Shown here: piece after piece, positions 22,488 to 30,010 of the stretch
How the letters are laid out: each line of letters starts with the position of its first letter
Numbering within the stretch: the stretch's first letter is position 1
Virus record (IMG/VR): IMGVR_UViG_3300038436_000113
Coordinates: 1-30,043 of that record
Origin: a virus
Length of the DNA: 30,043 bases
Reading direction: 5' to 3' (one strand)
Translations under genes and position numbers: made by a program
The notes under the pieces: model-generated
Told to the model about the DNA's origin: nothing
What the model saw: only the letters and a program-made list of their open reading frames with translations
The model's database searches: none

Positions 22488-23195
22488 TTATACCGGCACA
22501 ACGGTAACATCCGCAACATCACGAGCAAACATAGCCGCTTTAGCCACCGCATCCATACCGGTCAGTTTTGATGTGTAGAACACCCCGCCCAGGTAGACAT
22601 CCACGTTTAAGTCAGTGGTCGAGTTCGGCACTTCTTCAGCCAGAATCGCTGCCGGGGTTACATTTGCGTCAGCGCCGCCGGCCAGGTCAGTCTGGGCCAC
22701 AGCCGCTACCACACCGGTGCCATTAGAACCGGTAGCGTTGGCCGCAGTAACCAACTCAGAGGCGTCCGGGTCCTCGTTTACCAGCGCAATTACATTCGCC
22801 GCCGTGCTGGTGATAGCACTGCCAGCATCAGTGGCAAGTTGAATCTCGATGTCTTTTGATGCAGCTTCGACTTTCTGAATTGCCAGGGGTTTAGAAGCAC
22901 CGTTATTCAACAAAGCGACAGACACACTGTTACCACCGGCGCCTGCTATTTTGGAAGTCCAGAGTATGGCATTGTTGCTTGCCACCACGCCGGTGGTCAG
23001 AGTAGCAGTTACAGCCGCCGTGTATTTCTCCCACTTGCCCGAAGTGGTGTTTTTGCCCAGCACTCTGCCGCTTTGCAGGTCTCCCTGAGAAGCAGTCAGC
23101 AATACAGGGATTATCGGACCGGCGCTTTCAGGATATGCCAGTATCTTCCGATCAACGTAAGTTTCGATGGTTTGTACGTTTGGGTCCCTTGCCAT
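22488..23195 (-). CDS. Head decoration protein with an inserted domain
   Basis: This 235-residue protein starts at ATG 23195 with AGGAGG upstream. Residues 1-65 (ETYVDRKILAYPESAGPIIP, DLQSGRVLGKNTTSGKWEKY) and 185-235 (AILAEEVPNSTTDLNVDVYL, GGVFYTSKLTGMDAVAKAAM) are the two halves of a lambda gpD-like decorator, normally joined directly. Between them lie about 115 residues (ILWTSKIAGAGGNSVSVALL, VIALVNEDPDASELVTAANA, GTGVVAAVAQTDLAGGAD). They resemble a beta domain better known from tail-sheath and other phage surface proteins. Decorators cap the capsid three-fold axes; the insertion would project outward. Confidence 0.82.
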   Translation of the reverse strand: MARDPNVQTIETYVDRKILAYPESAGPIIPVLLTASQGDLQSGRVLGKNTTSGKWEKYTAAVTATLTTGVVASNNAILWTSKIAGAGGNSVSVALLNNGASKPLAIQKVEAASKDIEIQLATDAGSAITSTAANVIALVNEDPDASELVTAANATGSNGTGVVAAVAQTDLAGGADANVTPAAILAEEVPNSTTDLNVDVYLGGVFYTSKLTGMDAVAKAAMFARDVADVTVVPV

Positions 23196-23207
23196 TGTTT
23201 ATACCTC

Positions 23208-23765
23208 CTATATTACATATTTACCGTCTTCGGTAACTTTACCGCCCATCGCCTTAACATCCTCGTCAGCCATTTTCTTAATGGCTTCCGGGCTGTCAAC
23301 CGGCGGCGGGCTGGTCTGCTCGCCAAGCTGCCCCATCTTGATCCGGTGTTCTGTCGGCAGCGCTTCAAGCGTAGCAAACACCTGATCCGCCATGCTGACT
23401 TCCTTGCCGTCGGCCAACTTAATCATCGTGGTTTCATAGGCCGGGTTAGCCATTAGGATCGTCCTGGCCTGCTCGCACATGGCCGGCGGGATTCCCTTCG
23501 CCACCAAGTCTTTGATGCGACTTTCTACCGTAGCTGTCCAAAGAGCTAGTTTTGTTTTCACCTGGTCAGCTTCGATAGCGGCCAGCTTGGATTCAGCCGC
23601 AGTGAGTTTTGTTTTCGTATCATCCAACTCAGCCAATTTCTTTTTCTCATCTTCGCTCAAACCGCTACCCTGGCCGGGCTTAAACTTATCCACAAACCCG
23701 GTAAAGGTTTCCGTCAGCTTCTTCAGCAAGCTGTTGTTTTCTTCAAGTAGTTTTTCTCCACCCAT
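23208..23765 (-). CDS. Internal in-frame scaffold protein
   Basis: ATG 23765, in frame inside the protease gene, is preceded by GAGGAGG with an eight-base gap, better than the ribosome site of the full-length gene. It would give a 185-residue protein beginning MGGEKLLEENNSLLKKLTET, exactly where the protease domain ends and the coiled coil begins. It ends in the C-terminal segment VMADQV-like capsid-contact region (KEVSMADQVFATLEALPTEH). In phage Mu and lambda the scaffold is made in the same way from an internal start within the protease gene, so this is expected to be the abundant product. Confidence 0.8.
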   Translation of the reverse strand: MGGEKLLEENNSLLKKLTETFTGFVDKFKPGQGSGLSEDEKKKLAELDDTKTKLTAAESKLAAIEADQVKTKLALWTATVESRIKDLVAKGIPPAMCEQARTILMANPAYETTMIKLADGKEVSMADQVFATLEALPTEHRIKMGQLGEQTSPPPVDSPEAIKKMADEDVKAMGGKVTEDGKYVI

Positions 23766-24509
23766 TTTCGCATCCTCCTCATAATCAAGATAGATTTTCT
23801 CTGGGTCCGCCAGGACCACTGCGTCCGGCAGTCTGGTCAGAAACGGCTCGTTGGTAAGTGCTACAGCGGATAGTACAGCCCCAGCGTTCAACCCGGTTTC
23901 TTTGTCGGCATAGTTCGGATCATACTCAGCGCTGGCAAACCGGTACCGCTTCTCCTGTACCGCTTTAGCTACCTCATCGTTGGTCGTATCCGCCACCGCA
24001 TAGAGATAATCATCCTCCTGTACAACATCTTTTATCCAGGCTTCCGCCGGGGCAGCTCCAAACACGTCTTTACCGTCTTTGTCATGCCCGATTCTCACGA
24101 ACGGCTGCCGGCCCAGCACCTGGCGTTTGAAATTAGCCTTCATCTGGTCAAACATCTGCTGGGTACCTTCGATTGTACCGTATTTCGGGTGCTTCCATCG
24201 GCCCAGCCGGAAAAAAGGAATTTTCAGTTCTGCCAGTTTGTCATAATCCCCAACCCCGTGTTCTTTAGCGGCAGCTATCAGCTTCGCCCTGGCCTTTGCC
24301 TTCGCTTCGGTAGATAAGTTAGATTGCGGCAGTCTGGCTAAAGCATTACGAAGATGCGGCAAATCAACCTTACCGTTTTCGTCTTTAAATGGCAAATGCC
24401 GCAGTGACCGGGGGACTGTTTTGCCTTCATCGTCTTTCTTACCGCCCGGTTCGATGTAAGCAAAGCAAGAGTCCGGCAAGCTGTTGATATATGCCGTTGA
24501 CCACTCCAT
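23208..24509 (-). CDS. Mu gpI-like prohead protease with scaffold domain
   Basis: This 433-residue protein starts at ATG 24509, with AGGTGG seven bases upstream; the ATG at 24515 is also possible. Residues 1-90 contain CFAYIEPGGKK, then RHLPFKDENGKVDLPHLRNA and KARAKLIAAAKEHGV, an N-terminal domain common on phage proteases. Residues 100-240 resemble Mu gpI: IEGTQQMFDQMKANF, FGAAPAEAWIKDV, YRFASAEYDP (the likely Ser region) and LSAVALTNEPFL. Residues 249-330 are a coiled coil (NNSLLKKLTETFTGFVDKFK, KKLAELDDTKTKLTAAESKL), the scaffold. The enzyme should cut the scaffold during maturation. An internal start gives the scaffold alone. Confidence 0.88.
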   Translation of the reverse strand: MEWSTAYINSLPDSCFAYIEPGGKKDDEGKTVPRSLRHLPFKDENGKVDLPHLRNALARLPQSNLSTEAKAKARAKLIAAAKEHGVGDYDKLAELKIPFFRLGRWKHPKYGTIEGTQQMFDQMKANFKRQVLGRQPFVRIGHDKDGKDVFGAAPAEAWIKDVVQEDDYLYAVADTTNDEVAKAVQEKRYRFASAEYDPNYADKETGLNAGAVLSAVALTNEPFLTRLPDAVVLADPEKIYLDYEEDAKMGGEKLLEENNSLLKKLTETFTGFVDKFKPGQGSGLSEDEKKKLAELDDTKTKLTAAESKLAAIEADQVKTKLALWTATVESRIKDLVAKGIPPAMCEQARTILMANPAYETTMIKLADGKEVSMADQVFATLEALPTEHRIKMGQLGEQTSPPPVDSPEAIKKMADEDVKAMGGKVTEDGKYVI

Positions 24510-24578
24510 CAACATCCCACCTTTCGTTAAAGGATTTTCAGTATTTCTATCGAAATAAACTGTCAGGAGGTGTTTTTT

Positions 24579-24761
24579 ATGTTGTCACTCAAAGCAAGCA
24601 TTATCCGCGACCCCAAGACAGGTGAAGAGAAACTTAAACTCGGCGCCCGGTACATAACAAAAGACGGCGTTGTGCCAATCGCCGCCTTGCGGGAAGAAAT
24701 CCCTTTTCCGGGCCCGGAACCTGAACCGGAAAACGACTCCAAAAACGAAGACCCCGCTTAA
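24579..24761 (+). CDS. 60-residue plus-strand protein in the head operon
   Basis: ATG 24579 is preceded by AGGAGGTG with six bases between, and the stop is followed at once by a terminator hairpin, so this is a complete plus-strand gene although all neighbours run the other way. The product is MLSLKASIIRDPKTGEEKLK, then LGARYITKDGVVPIAALREE and a Pro/Glu-rich acidic tail (FPGPEPEPENDSKNEDPA). There is no membrane helix or Cys. It looks like a small cytoplasmic protein with a disordered tail. No convincing promoter was found in the 60 bases before it. No family was recognised. Confidence 0.75.
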   Translation: MLSLKASIIRDPKTGEEKLKLGARYITKDGVVPIAALREEIPFPGPEPEPENDSKNEDPA

Positions 24762-24777
24762 ATAGCGAGGTCTTTTT
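24750..24777 (+). terminator. Rho-independent terminator of the 60-residue gene
   Basis: The stem GACCCCGCT / AGCGAGGTC (24750-24758 with 24764-24772, one C-A mismatch) has a five-base loop and is followed by TTTTT. The gene stop lies in the loop. On the minus strand a weaker tract (TTCGTTTTT) follows, so it may also slow the head-gene transcript. Confidence 0.8.
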
Positions 24778-24988
24778 AGGTTGCTTTCACTTCAAACTCC
24801 ACTTTAAATTTTTCCATGTTAGCATACATACTGAAAGCTTCGGCCAGATTGCCGATAATCCTGCGAGCGCACCCGATTAAAGAAGGCATCTTGCGTAAAT
24901 CAAACTTCAGGCCCGTACCACAGGCCGGACAGAAGAAAGTGGCTACGGCAAGCTCAGAAAAGTTCACCTTAACGAATTGCTCACCCAC
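24776..24988 (-). CDS. Small Cys-containing protein, 70 residues
   Basis: GTG 24988 overlaps the end of the upstream gene and has AAGGTGGG upstream. The chain reads FVKVNFSELAVATFFCPACG, then TGLKFDLRKMPSLIGCARRI, and a helical end (LAEAFSMYANMEKFKVEFEV). It has one C-x2-C knuckle and a third Cys about 20 residues later; the fourth ligand is missing, so a full zinc ribbon is not evident. It stops two bases into the terminator region. It is linked to the putative immunity gene by overlap and may be part of the same cargo. The function is unknown. Confidence 0.65.
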   Translation of the reverse strand: MGEQFVKVNFSELAVATFFCPACGTGLKFDLRKMPSLIGCARRIIGNLAEAFSMYANMEKFKVEFEVKAT

Positions 24989-25397
24989 GCAAACCCACCT
25001 TACTTAACAAGTTTTTAAACAGCCCTTTGGTTTTATTATTTTCCTCCCCGCCTATAAGTCCAAAATCCCTTAAATATTGATCCCGATACTTTGGAGCATA
25101 TCGCCGGTGGATTTCCTCGTAAACTTCCTTCAAGTTTACGCCTTTTAAACCTAACTCAGGCACATCAAACGGACCAGGTACGGGTTTTTTTATTAAACCC
25201 TCTATGATTACAGGATAATCTTCCCAAAAACCAAAACTATCATACCCTACCACTTGGCCGGTTTTACAGTTCAAATCGACTAATAATCTCGGTAATAATT
25301 TATCATTATACAGAGACGTGCCCGGTGGCCGAGGTTCGAGTTTTAAATAAACATTACCCCCCGCTAATTCATGCTCAAGTTTTAGGACTTTACCCAT
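24981..25397 (-). CDS. Candidate immunity protein for the MuF toxin
   Basis: This 138-residue gene begins eight bases after the MuF gene, with its AGGTGAT site overlapping the MuF stop. The first half is beta-rich (KVLKLEHELAGGNVYLKLEP, LLVDLNCKTGQVVGYDSFGF); the GQVVGYDS turn faintly recalls DUF2283-type folds. The second half has LKGVNLKEVYEEIHRRYAPK and a basic C-terminal helix. It has no membrane segment and no head-protein likeness. In MuF polymorphic-toxin loci the gene directly downstream encodes cognate immunity; that, and nothing catalytic in this protein, is the basis for the call. Confidence 0.6.
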   Translation of the reverse strand: MGKVLKLEHELAGGNVYLKLEPRPPGTSLYNDKLLPRLLVDLNCKTGQVVGYDSFGFWEDYPVIIEGLIKKPVPGPFDVPELGLKGVNLKEVYEEIHRRYAPKYRDQYLRDFGLIGGEENNKTKGLFKNLLSKVGLRG

Positions 25398-25405
25398 ATT
25401 ATCAC

Positions 25406-26746
25406 CTAATATTTAGGATATAATGTGTCGATATGGTGTATACCCCTGTATTTTCTCACTATTACTACCAATGGTGTTACTTTTAATTCGCCGTCAATAT
25501 CTTCCCATCGATATTTACGTTTGCTTGTAAAAATAATCTTACTTTTATCGATAACTTGCTTCTTACCTTTAAGTATGATACCAGGTATTTCAGGAATATA
25601 TTTTACAACATCCTCATGCTCTTTTTCGATTCTGCTGATTAATATATGGTCAACTTCCCTTTCAAGAAAATGATACACTTTTTGACCATCAGACATTGTA
25701 AAAGCATACTTTACCGTTGCCGGCCCCCAGTAGGTTTTTATAACCCGGCCACGTTCGCTGTAATCCACACCCTCCGGAACCCCTGGCAACTCATAGCCCT
25801 TGTCTCTCAGATACTGATATGCCCTGGCTTCCCGTTCTGCTACCGTTTCTCCTTTTTTGATGAAGTATATTACATTCGCTGCGGCGCCAACGGCTTTTGG
25901 TAATATTATACCACTTCCAGGCAAATTGGCAACTGTTGTTTCTGTCCGCCACCCTTTAGGCAGCGGCGCCACACCAGACCAGTCAAGCGACTTATGCGTA
26001 ATTTCTTTACCCTGATATTTACTGTAAACCGGCTTCAGGATGCTCCGGCACCTGCCATGCAACGGCGGGGTATTTGCCGGCAGCCGGGGATCGTCCAACC
26101 GCATGATCAAACCGTGTCTTGTCCGGCACTGAATACTTGTACGTTTATCCAAAATAGCGCTGAACTGCACATAATCAACGCCGTGAGCATGAAAACCCGC
26201 CAGCCGGCCACGGTTATAAGCGTACGTTGTTTCCGTAGTCGTAATCAGTCCGGCCCGGTTGCGGTTAATTTTTAATATGTCTTGAAGTCTCTGTTCTACA
26301 TCTTTTCTCGGCACCCCCAACAACCGCTCCATGAGCGCTTGTTTTGTTTGAGTAAGTAAGTCGGCCTCAAAATCTCCTGCCAGAATCAATTGTCTGGCCT
26401 GGAGCGCCTTGATTGCTTCCACCGGCTTAATCCAGATTTCAAACCTTGGAACGTTCGGCAATAAGAAGTCCTCATCGGCCAGTTTTCGCCCAGCTTTCTC
26501 AAGAATATCTTCTACTTCTAAATCAGCGTGAGCCTGACCAATACTGTAGATGCTTGCCGCATAGTTGGCCAATATCGGCGCCAACATACCCGCTCCAGGC
26601 AGAACAAGTACTGAGATCTGCTCAAAAGTAGCAAAAGCAGGTATATTTTCTATGACCTGCTTCAGCCAGCGTTCGATTTGCAATAATAAACTTTCTTCTT
26701 CCTCATCAAGCCTCTTCTTGATCATCCTCTCCAGGCGGTTCATCAT
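25406..26746 (-). CDS. MuF head morphogenesis protein with C-terminal nuclease-toxin-like domain
   Basis: This is a minor head protein of about 446 residues; ATG 26746, within GGTGAAAATG, is a likely start but GTG 26752 and ATG 26743 are possible. Residues 160-240 are the MuF core: LITTTETTYAYNRGRLAGFH, FSAILDKRTSIQCRTRHG, PPLHGRCRSI. MuF proteins enter the prohead with the DNA. After a linker (WSGVAPLPKGW), residues 340-446 form an extra domain: FLEREVDHILISRIEKEHED, VVKYIPEIPGIIL, LKVTPLVVIVRKY, and IHHIDTLYPKY. The order H-I, x-x-H-E-D, I-P-x-I-L, hydrophobic strand, T-x-Y-P is that of the phage barnase/EndoU/colicin/RelE-like (PBECR) nuclease domains. The next gene is an immunity candidate. 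Confidence 0.85.
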   Translation of the reverse strand: MMNRLERMIKKRLDEEEESLLLQIERWLKQVIENIPAFATFEQISVLVLPGAGMLAPILANYAASIYSIGQAHADLEVEDILEKAGRKLADEDFLLPNVPRFEIWIKPVEAIKALQARQLILAGDFEADLLTQTKQALMERLLGVPRKDVEQRLQDILKINRNRAGLITTTETTYAYNRGRLAGFHAHGVDYVQFSAILDKRTSIQCRTRHGLIMRLDDPRLPANTPPLHGRCRSILKPVYSKYQGKEITHKSLDWSGVAPLPKGWRTETTVANLPGSGIILPKAVGAAANVIYFIKKGETVAEREARAYQYLRDKGYELPGVPEGVDYSERGRVIKTYWGPATVKYAFTMSDGQKVYHFLEREVDHILISRIEKEHEDVVKYIPEIPGIILKGKKQVIDKSKIIFTSKRKYRWEDIDGELKVTPLVVIVRKYRGIHHIDTLYPKY

Positions 26747-28022
26747 TTTCACCGCCCCTGGGGTAACGGTTATATTCTTTCAGCACCGCCTCCCGTACTT
26801 TATCATCAAGCGGAATCGGTTCCCTTTCCGGCATCCCCAGGCTTTCCCGCACATACTTAAAGTCTTGCTCTTGCTGCGGTTCAAGATAGCCGGCGTTGGT
26901 CATGTTTAGGAAAACTTCGGATAACGCTTTCTTATCGTCCTCAGCCAGGTTCTTTCGCTGAAAGTTGCCGTAGTTGCTCTGTGCCCCGAAATTATATTCA
27001 ATCATCCGTCTGACCAACTGTTCAAGCAGCACTTCAGACAGATGGTTGCATAGGGTGTCAACCGTCATCATAAAAGTGTCAAAGTGTTTTTGGCCCAGGG
27101 AATAGCTACCGGAATTCACGCCCTCATCAAAAACCAGGGACGGTACCAGCAACCCCCGGTAAATCATCTTGTTGAAATATAATACCGCCCGCTCAAAAGC
27201 TTCTCCAACGCCGGCGCCGGTACCGGTCAGTGTTTTTACGTCTATTTGCGCTTCATCTTTCCGGCTGCTGCGAAAAGCCAGGCCTGTCCCGCTCTGCAAA
27301 TTTGCCAACACCCGCAAGGCCCAAGTGATTTGATTTATTTTTGTGCCGGGATTGTCCGGATCATCTATCTCATCGTCCGGCACCAGGGCAGCCACCAAAG
27401 GAGTGCCGAACCGGTCCAGCCCCCTGGCCCACATCTTCAGTATCGAATCTTTGAGCAGCCAGTTCTTGCGTATTCGCTTGAGCAAGCTTTTGCCATAGTG
27501 GTTCCCGAACCGCTTTCCATAGCTGAAAACGATACATTTTTCCTTCGGTATGTCCACAGGAGAGCCGGCATACCAGCGGTATTGTTTTATCCCCTCCAGG
27601 GTGCCGGTTTGCTTGTCTACTGCCATCAACACCGTCAACGGATGATAAGTAGCAAGCATGTCAAGCATCACGTTTTTACCTGCCGGTTTATAAACTACTT
27701 CCGTTCCGGAGTAGCCGGCCCATAAAGCAGATAATATATCTTGACAGGCCAAAGGCAAATTACCCTGCATGTCTTCGAAGTTTCCCCGGACGAATTCGGT
27801 AATTTTTGTGTTCTCATGCTCATACTCTCCCAGCCGAAACACGCTGACCATGTTCAGAAAATCCAGTCCGGTACCGACGGTTTCGTCGGTATCAATCATT
27901 TTTTCAAACTCGGTGAGTGGTACAGTTTCCGGATTACTAATTGCGTTATCGAACAAGAAAAAAGTTTGGTCAAGCTGTGAGCCGATTTGAGCGTACACAG
28001 CCTTATAATTATCTGTTGCCAT
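26706..28022 (-). CDS. Portal protein (Mu gp29/DUF935-like)
   Basis: This 438-residue protein starts at ATG 28022 with AGGTGCG upstream. It has FEKMIDTDETVGTGLDFLNM, LPLACQDILSALWAGYSGTE, then KYRWYAGSP-type strands, YGKSLLKRIRKNWLLKD, RGLDRFGTPLVAALVPDD, GLAFRSSRKDEAQIDVKTL and YRGLLVPSLVFDEGVNSG-SYSLGQ. This clip-wing-stem order, with KSLLKRI and RFGTPLV, is typical of portal proteins of the Mu gp29 or related kind. Twelve copies should form the DNA channel. It overlaps the MuF start by about 40 bases, the usual coupling. The C-terminus is acidic (DEPPGEDDQEEA). Confidence 0.9.
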   Translation of the reverse strand: MATDNYKAVYAQIGSQLDQTFFLFDNAISNPETVPLTEFEKMIDTDETVGTGLDFLNMVSVFRLGEYEHENTKITEFVRGNFEDMQGNLPLACQDILSALWAGYSGTEVVYKPAGKNVMLDMLATYHPLTVLMAVDKQTGTLEGIKQYRWYAGSPVDIPKEKCIVFSYGKRFGNHYGKSLLKRIRKNWLLKDSILKMWARGLDRFGTPLVAALVPDDEIDDPDNPGTKINQITWALRVLANLQSGTGLAFRSSRKDEAQIDVKTLTGTGAGVGEAFERAVLYFNKMIYRGLLVPSLVFDEGVNSGSYSLGQKHFDTFMMTVDTLCNHLSEVLLEQLVRRMIEYNFGAQSNYGNFQRKNLAEDDKKALSEVFLNMTNAGYLEPQQEQDFKYVRESLGMPEREPIPLDDKVREAVLKEYNRYPRGGENDEPPGEDDQEEA

Positions 28023-28031
28023 TTAACGCAC

Positions 28032-29393
28032 CTACCAGTCTATTTGTGAGGCATCAGTTTTTCCGGCTACACCGCCGGGAATAGTTTCCAGCCGGTAACG
28101 TAATGTTTTTGCCAGCGGCCAGCACGCCAACGCCAAGCCCATCACGCAATCATCATACTTCCCTGCCGGCGCCTCTGGCTTAATACTTTGTCCACGTCTC
28201 ACGCGCTGGAAAAACCTCAACTCGTCTCGGAGCTCCATCCAGCAATGCGGTAATAAAAGCTTCTTCTGCTCTATCTGAACAACCAGGTTGCTTATGAGTT
28301 CCTCCCTGCTCCTGGCTGTAAAAACAAACGGTTCACAAGCTCTGATTTGCTCCGCTACCGGATCACCGACACCGGTTGCATCCAGGTAAACTCTTCCTCC
28401 ATATTTCGCCTGTAGCTCATTAACTTGTTTCACAACATCAGAATACAACCGGCCCTGGTAACGGTAATACTCTGTTATGGTATAAGGCTGTTTAGTAACA
28501 TCAAGCACAATAATAACCGTATAATCCTGGTACTTCGCCAGATCAACCCCGATGAAGTACTTATGGTTTTCCTGTTTTTTACCACCAGGTTTATAGTCAT
28601 CATAAACCTCTTGCAGCACCGCCCAGGGAAAGACCATCGTATCATCATCAACAAATTCCGCTAAATATTCAACCCGAAAAGCAATATCCGGTATCTCCCG
28701 CCTGATGCGCTCCAGTTCATCTTTATCTATGCGGGGATTGTCAAAAGCTGTCGCGTGAAAACTCTTATGATAACCTGTCGGGTCATTCAGCCCTTGCTGG
28801 TACATTTGGTAGCTGTACCCGGCGCTCCCGTTCGGGGTGGTTTCTGCCCGGATTTTCCCTTTTTGGTCTAAAACCATAGCCCGGATTACTTCTTGATAAA
28901 CTTTATCTTTGATAAAAGCCGCCTCGGTAATCGCTACACCGTTTGCACCCTTGCCCCGGAGATACACCCCATCTCTGGCAGTCGACCGGGCCATGATCTT
29001 GCTTCCGTTGATTAACTCTACTTCAGGGAAAGGGCTCCACTTAATTTTATTTCTAAAAAGCAAGGAAAGCAGGCTGCTTTGACCTGCTTTTTCCTCTAAC
29101 TCATTGAAATAAATTTTAGTCTGGTCTATCGATGGAGCAGTGATATACCACTTCTGCCTTACCTTCGTAGCACACTCATAAAGTAAATCTGCCAACGTTA
29201 TCAAACTTTTACCAAACCGGCGCCCGGCTACCTTAAGTTGCACTCGCCCGCCAAGTTCTAAAGCCTCGATTTGCTTACCTTCCAGTTCTACCCCCAGGAA
29301 AGCTTTTACAAAGTAATTTTTATTATATCTGCTGCGCTTAAGGATTTCAGCTAGTTGAATCTTCTGTTTCTCCGTCAATGTCACGTTTATCAT
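28032..29393 (-). CDS. terL: Terminase large subunit
   Basis: This packaging ATPase/nuclease has about 453 residues. The start is uncertain: ATG 29393, TTG 29420 or GTG 29384; all overlap the small terminase. The Walker A motif is GRRFGKS, about residues 58-64. The Walker B equivalent is VAITEAAFI, with Thr-Glu where Asp-Glu is usual. The coupling motif lies in AETTPNGSAGYSYQMYQQ. The RuvC-like nuclease begins FIGVDLAKYQDYTVII, continues with YLDATGVGDPVAEQI, and ends with YDDCVMGLALACWPL, supplying its acidic residues. The gene order TerS-TerL-portal is standard. Confidence 0.95.
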   Translation of the reverse strand: MINVTLTEKQKIQLAEILKRSRYNKNYFVKAFLGVELEGKQIEALELGGRVQLKVAGRRFGKSLITLADLLYECATKVRQKWYITAPSIDQTKIYFNELEEKAGQSSLLSLLFRNKIKWSPFPEVELINGSKIMARSTARDGVYLRGKGANGVAITEAAFIKDKVYQEVIRAMVLDQKGKIRAETTPNGSAGYSYQMYQQGLNDPTGYHKSFHATAFDNPRIDKDELERIRREIPDIAFRVEYLAEFVDDDTMVFPWAVLQEVYDDYKPGGKKQENHKYFIGVDLAKYQDYTVIIVLDVTKQPYTITEYYRYQGRLYSDVVKQVNELQAKYGGRVYLDATGVGDPVAEQIRACEPFVFTARSREELISNLVVQIEQKKLLLPHCWMELRDELRFFQRVRRGQSIKPEAPAGKYDDCVMGLALACWPLAKTLRYRLETIPGGVAGKTDASQIDW

Positions 29394-29871
29394 CCCACAA
29401 TAAACATAAAGCCTCTGCAATATCGCTGATCGGGTCGTTTCCCAGCAATGCTGCTTTTTGCTTCAATTGCTGCCGGACTTCACCCGCCGTTACTGCCAGC
29501 AGGCCAACCAGCGACCTCGGCGGTTTTTCTCGAAGTTTTAGTAATTCATCCAGCCAAACCTTAACTGCCTGGTGTAACTCGTATTCGCCTTGAGTAATAG
29601 AGTCAAGCATCTCTATATCCGATAATTGCTTCTGAGCCAACTGCTGTATTTGCTGCTGGCTCTTCTGATATTGCTCCCGGGCCTCAGCACGCACATCAAA
29701 ATGCTCAATCATATGACGGCGAATAGCTTCATAGCTGACACTTTTCCCAAAATCAGCTAAGCGCCTGGCGGCTTCCCTCGTGCTTATGCCTTCCTCTTTG
29801 CACCACTTTTCAATTTCGGCCCGGTGTGGCGAATTGCAAACCTTGCACCGGGTGCTGTACCCGGTCGGCAC
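29347..29871 (-). CDS. terS: Terminase small subunit-like DNA-binding protein
   Basis: GTG 29871 is the best start (174 residues): AGGAGGTG lies six bases before it, whereas the GTG at 29880 is part of that site. Residues 9-25 hold a Cys/His knuckle (CKVCNSPHRAEIEKWCKEEG), then a helix-turn-helix (GISTREAARRLADFGKSVSY, EAIRRHM). A long coiled helix (EQYQKSQQQIQQLAQKQ) and a C-terminal acidic end follow. That layout fits small terminases, which recognise the packaging site. 8-bp repeats lie 22 bases upstream and may be its target. The gene overlaps terL by 47 bases. Confidence 0.82.
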   Translation of the reverse strand: MPTGYSTRCKVCNSPHRAEIEKWCKEEGISTREAARRLADFGKSVSYEAIRRHMIEHFDVRAEAREQYQKSQQQIQQLAQKQLSDIEMLDSITQGEYELHQAVKVWLDELLKLREKPPRSLVGLLAVTAGEVRQQLKQKAALLGNDPISDIAEALCLLWDDKRDIDGETEDSTS

Positions 29872-29892
29872 CCGGGCCACCTCCTATCAAGA

Positions 29893-29920
29893 TTGTCACG
29901 CTGTCACGTTGTCAATGTCA
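29893..29920. repeat. 8-bp iterated TGTCA repeats upstream of the small terminase
   Basis: The plus strand has TTGTCACG, CTGTCACG and TTGTCAAT in direct succession, each on an eight-base period, followed by a fourth TGTCA at a five-base shift. Short iterons next to the small terminase gene may be a packaging site or a regulator-binding site. Confidence 0.5.
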
Positions 29921-29942
29921 AGGGTATCAGTAACACAATTGA

Positions 29943-29972
29943 CAAAACACAAAAGCCGCCCTTGCGGACAGC
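29943..29972 (-). terminator. Terminator-like hairpin before the packaging genes
   Basis: On the minus strand GCTGTCC-GCAA-GGGCGGC forms a seven-pair stem (two G-U) with a GNRA tetraloop, followed by TTTTGTGTTTTG. It lies about 35-40 bases downstream of the predicted start of the promoter at the right edge, so it may be the end of an upstream operon or an attenuator. Confidence 0.6.
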
Positions 29973-30010
29973 TTTATAAATTTCATTTCAGACATTTCTC
30001 CCACAATAGC

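Noticed and set aside
27246-27725. 159-codon plus-strand frame over the portal gene
   Set aside because: It is antisense to conserved portal motifs and has no start signal.
29881-29925. TTGACA on the minus strand as a terminase promoter
   Set aside because: No acceptable -10 lies 16-18 bases downstream; the motif is part of the TGTCA iterons.
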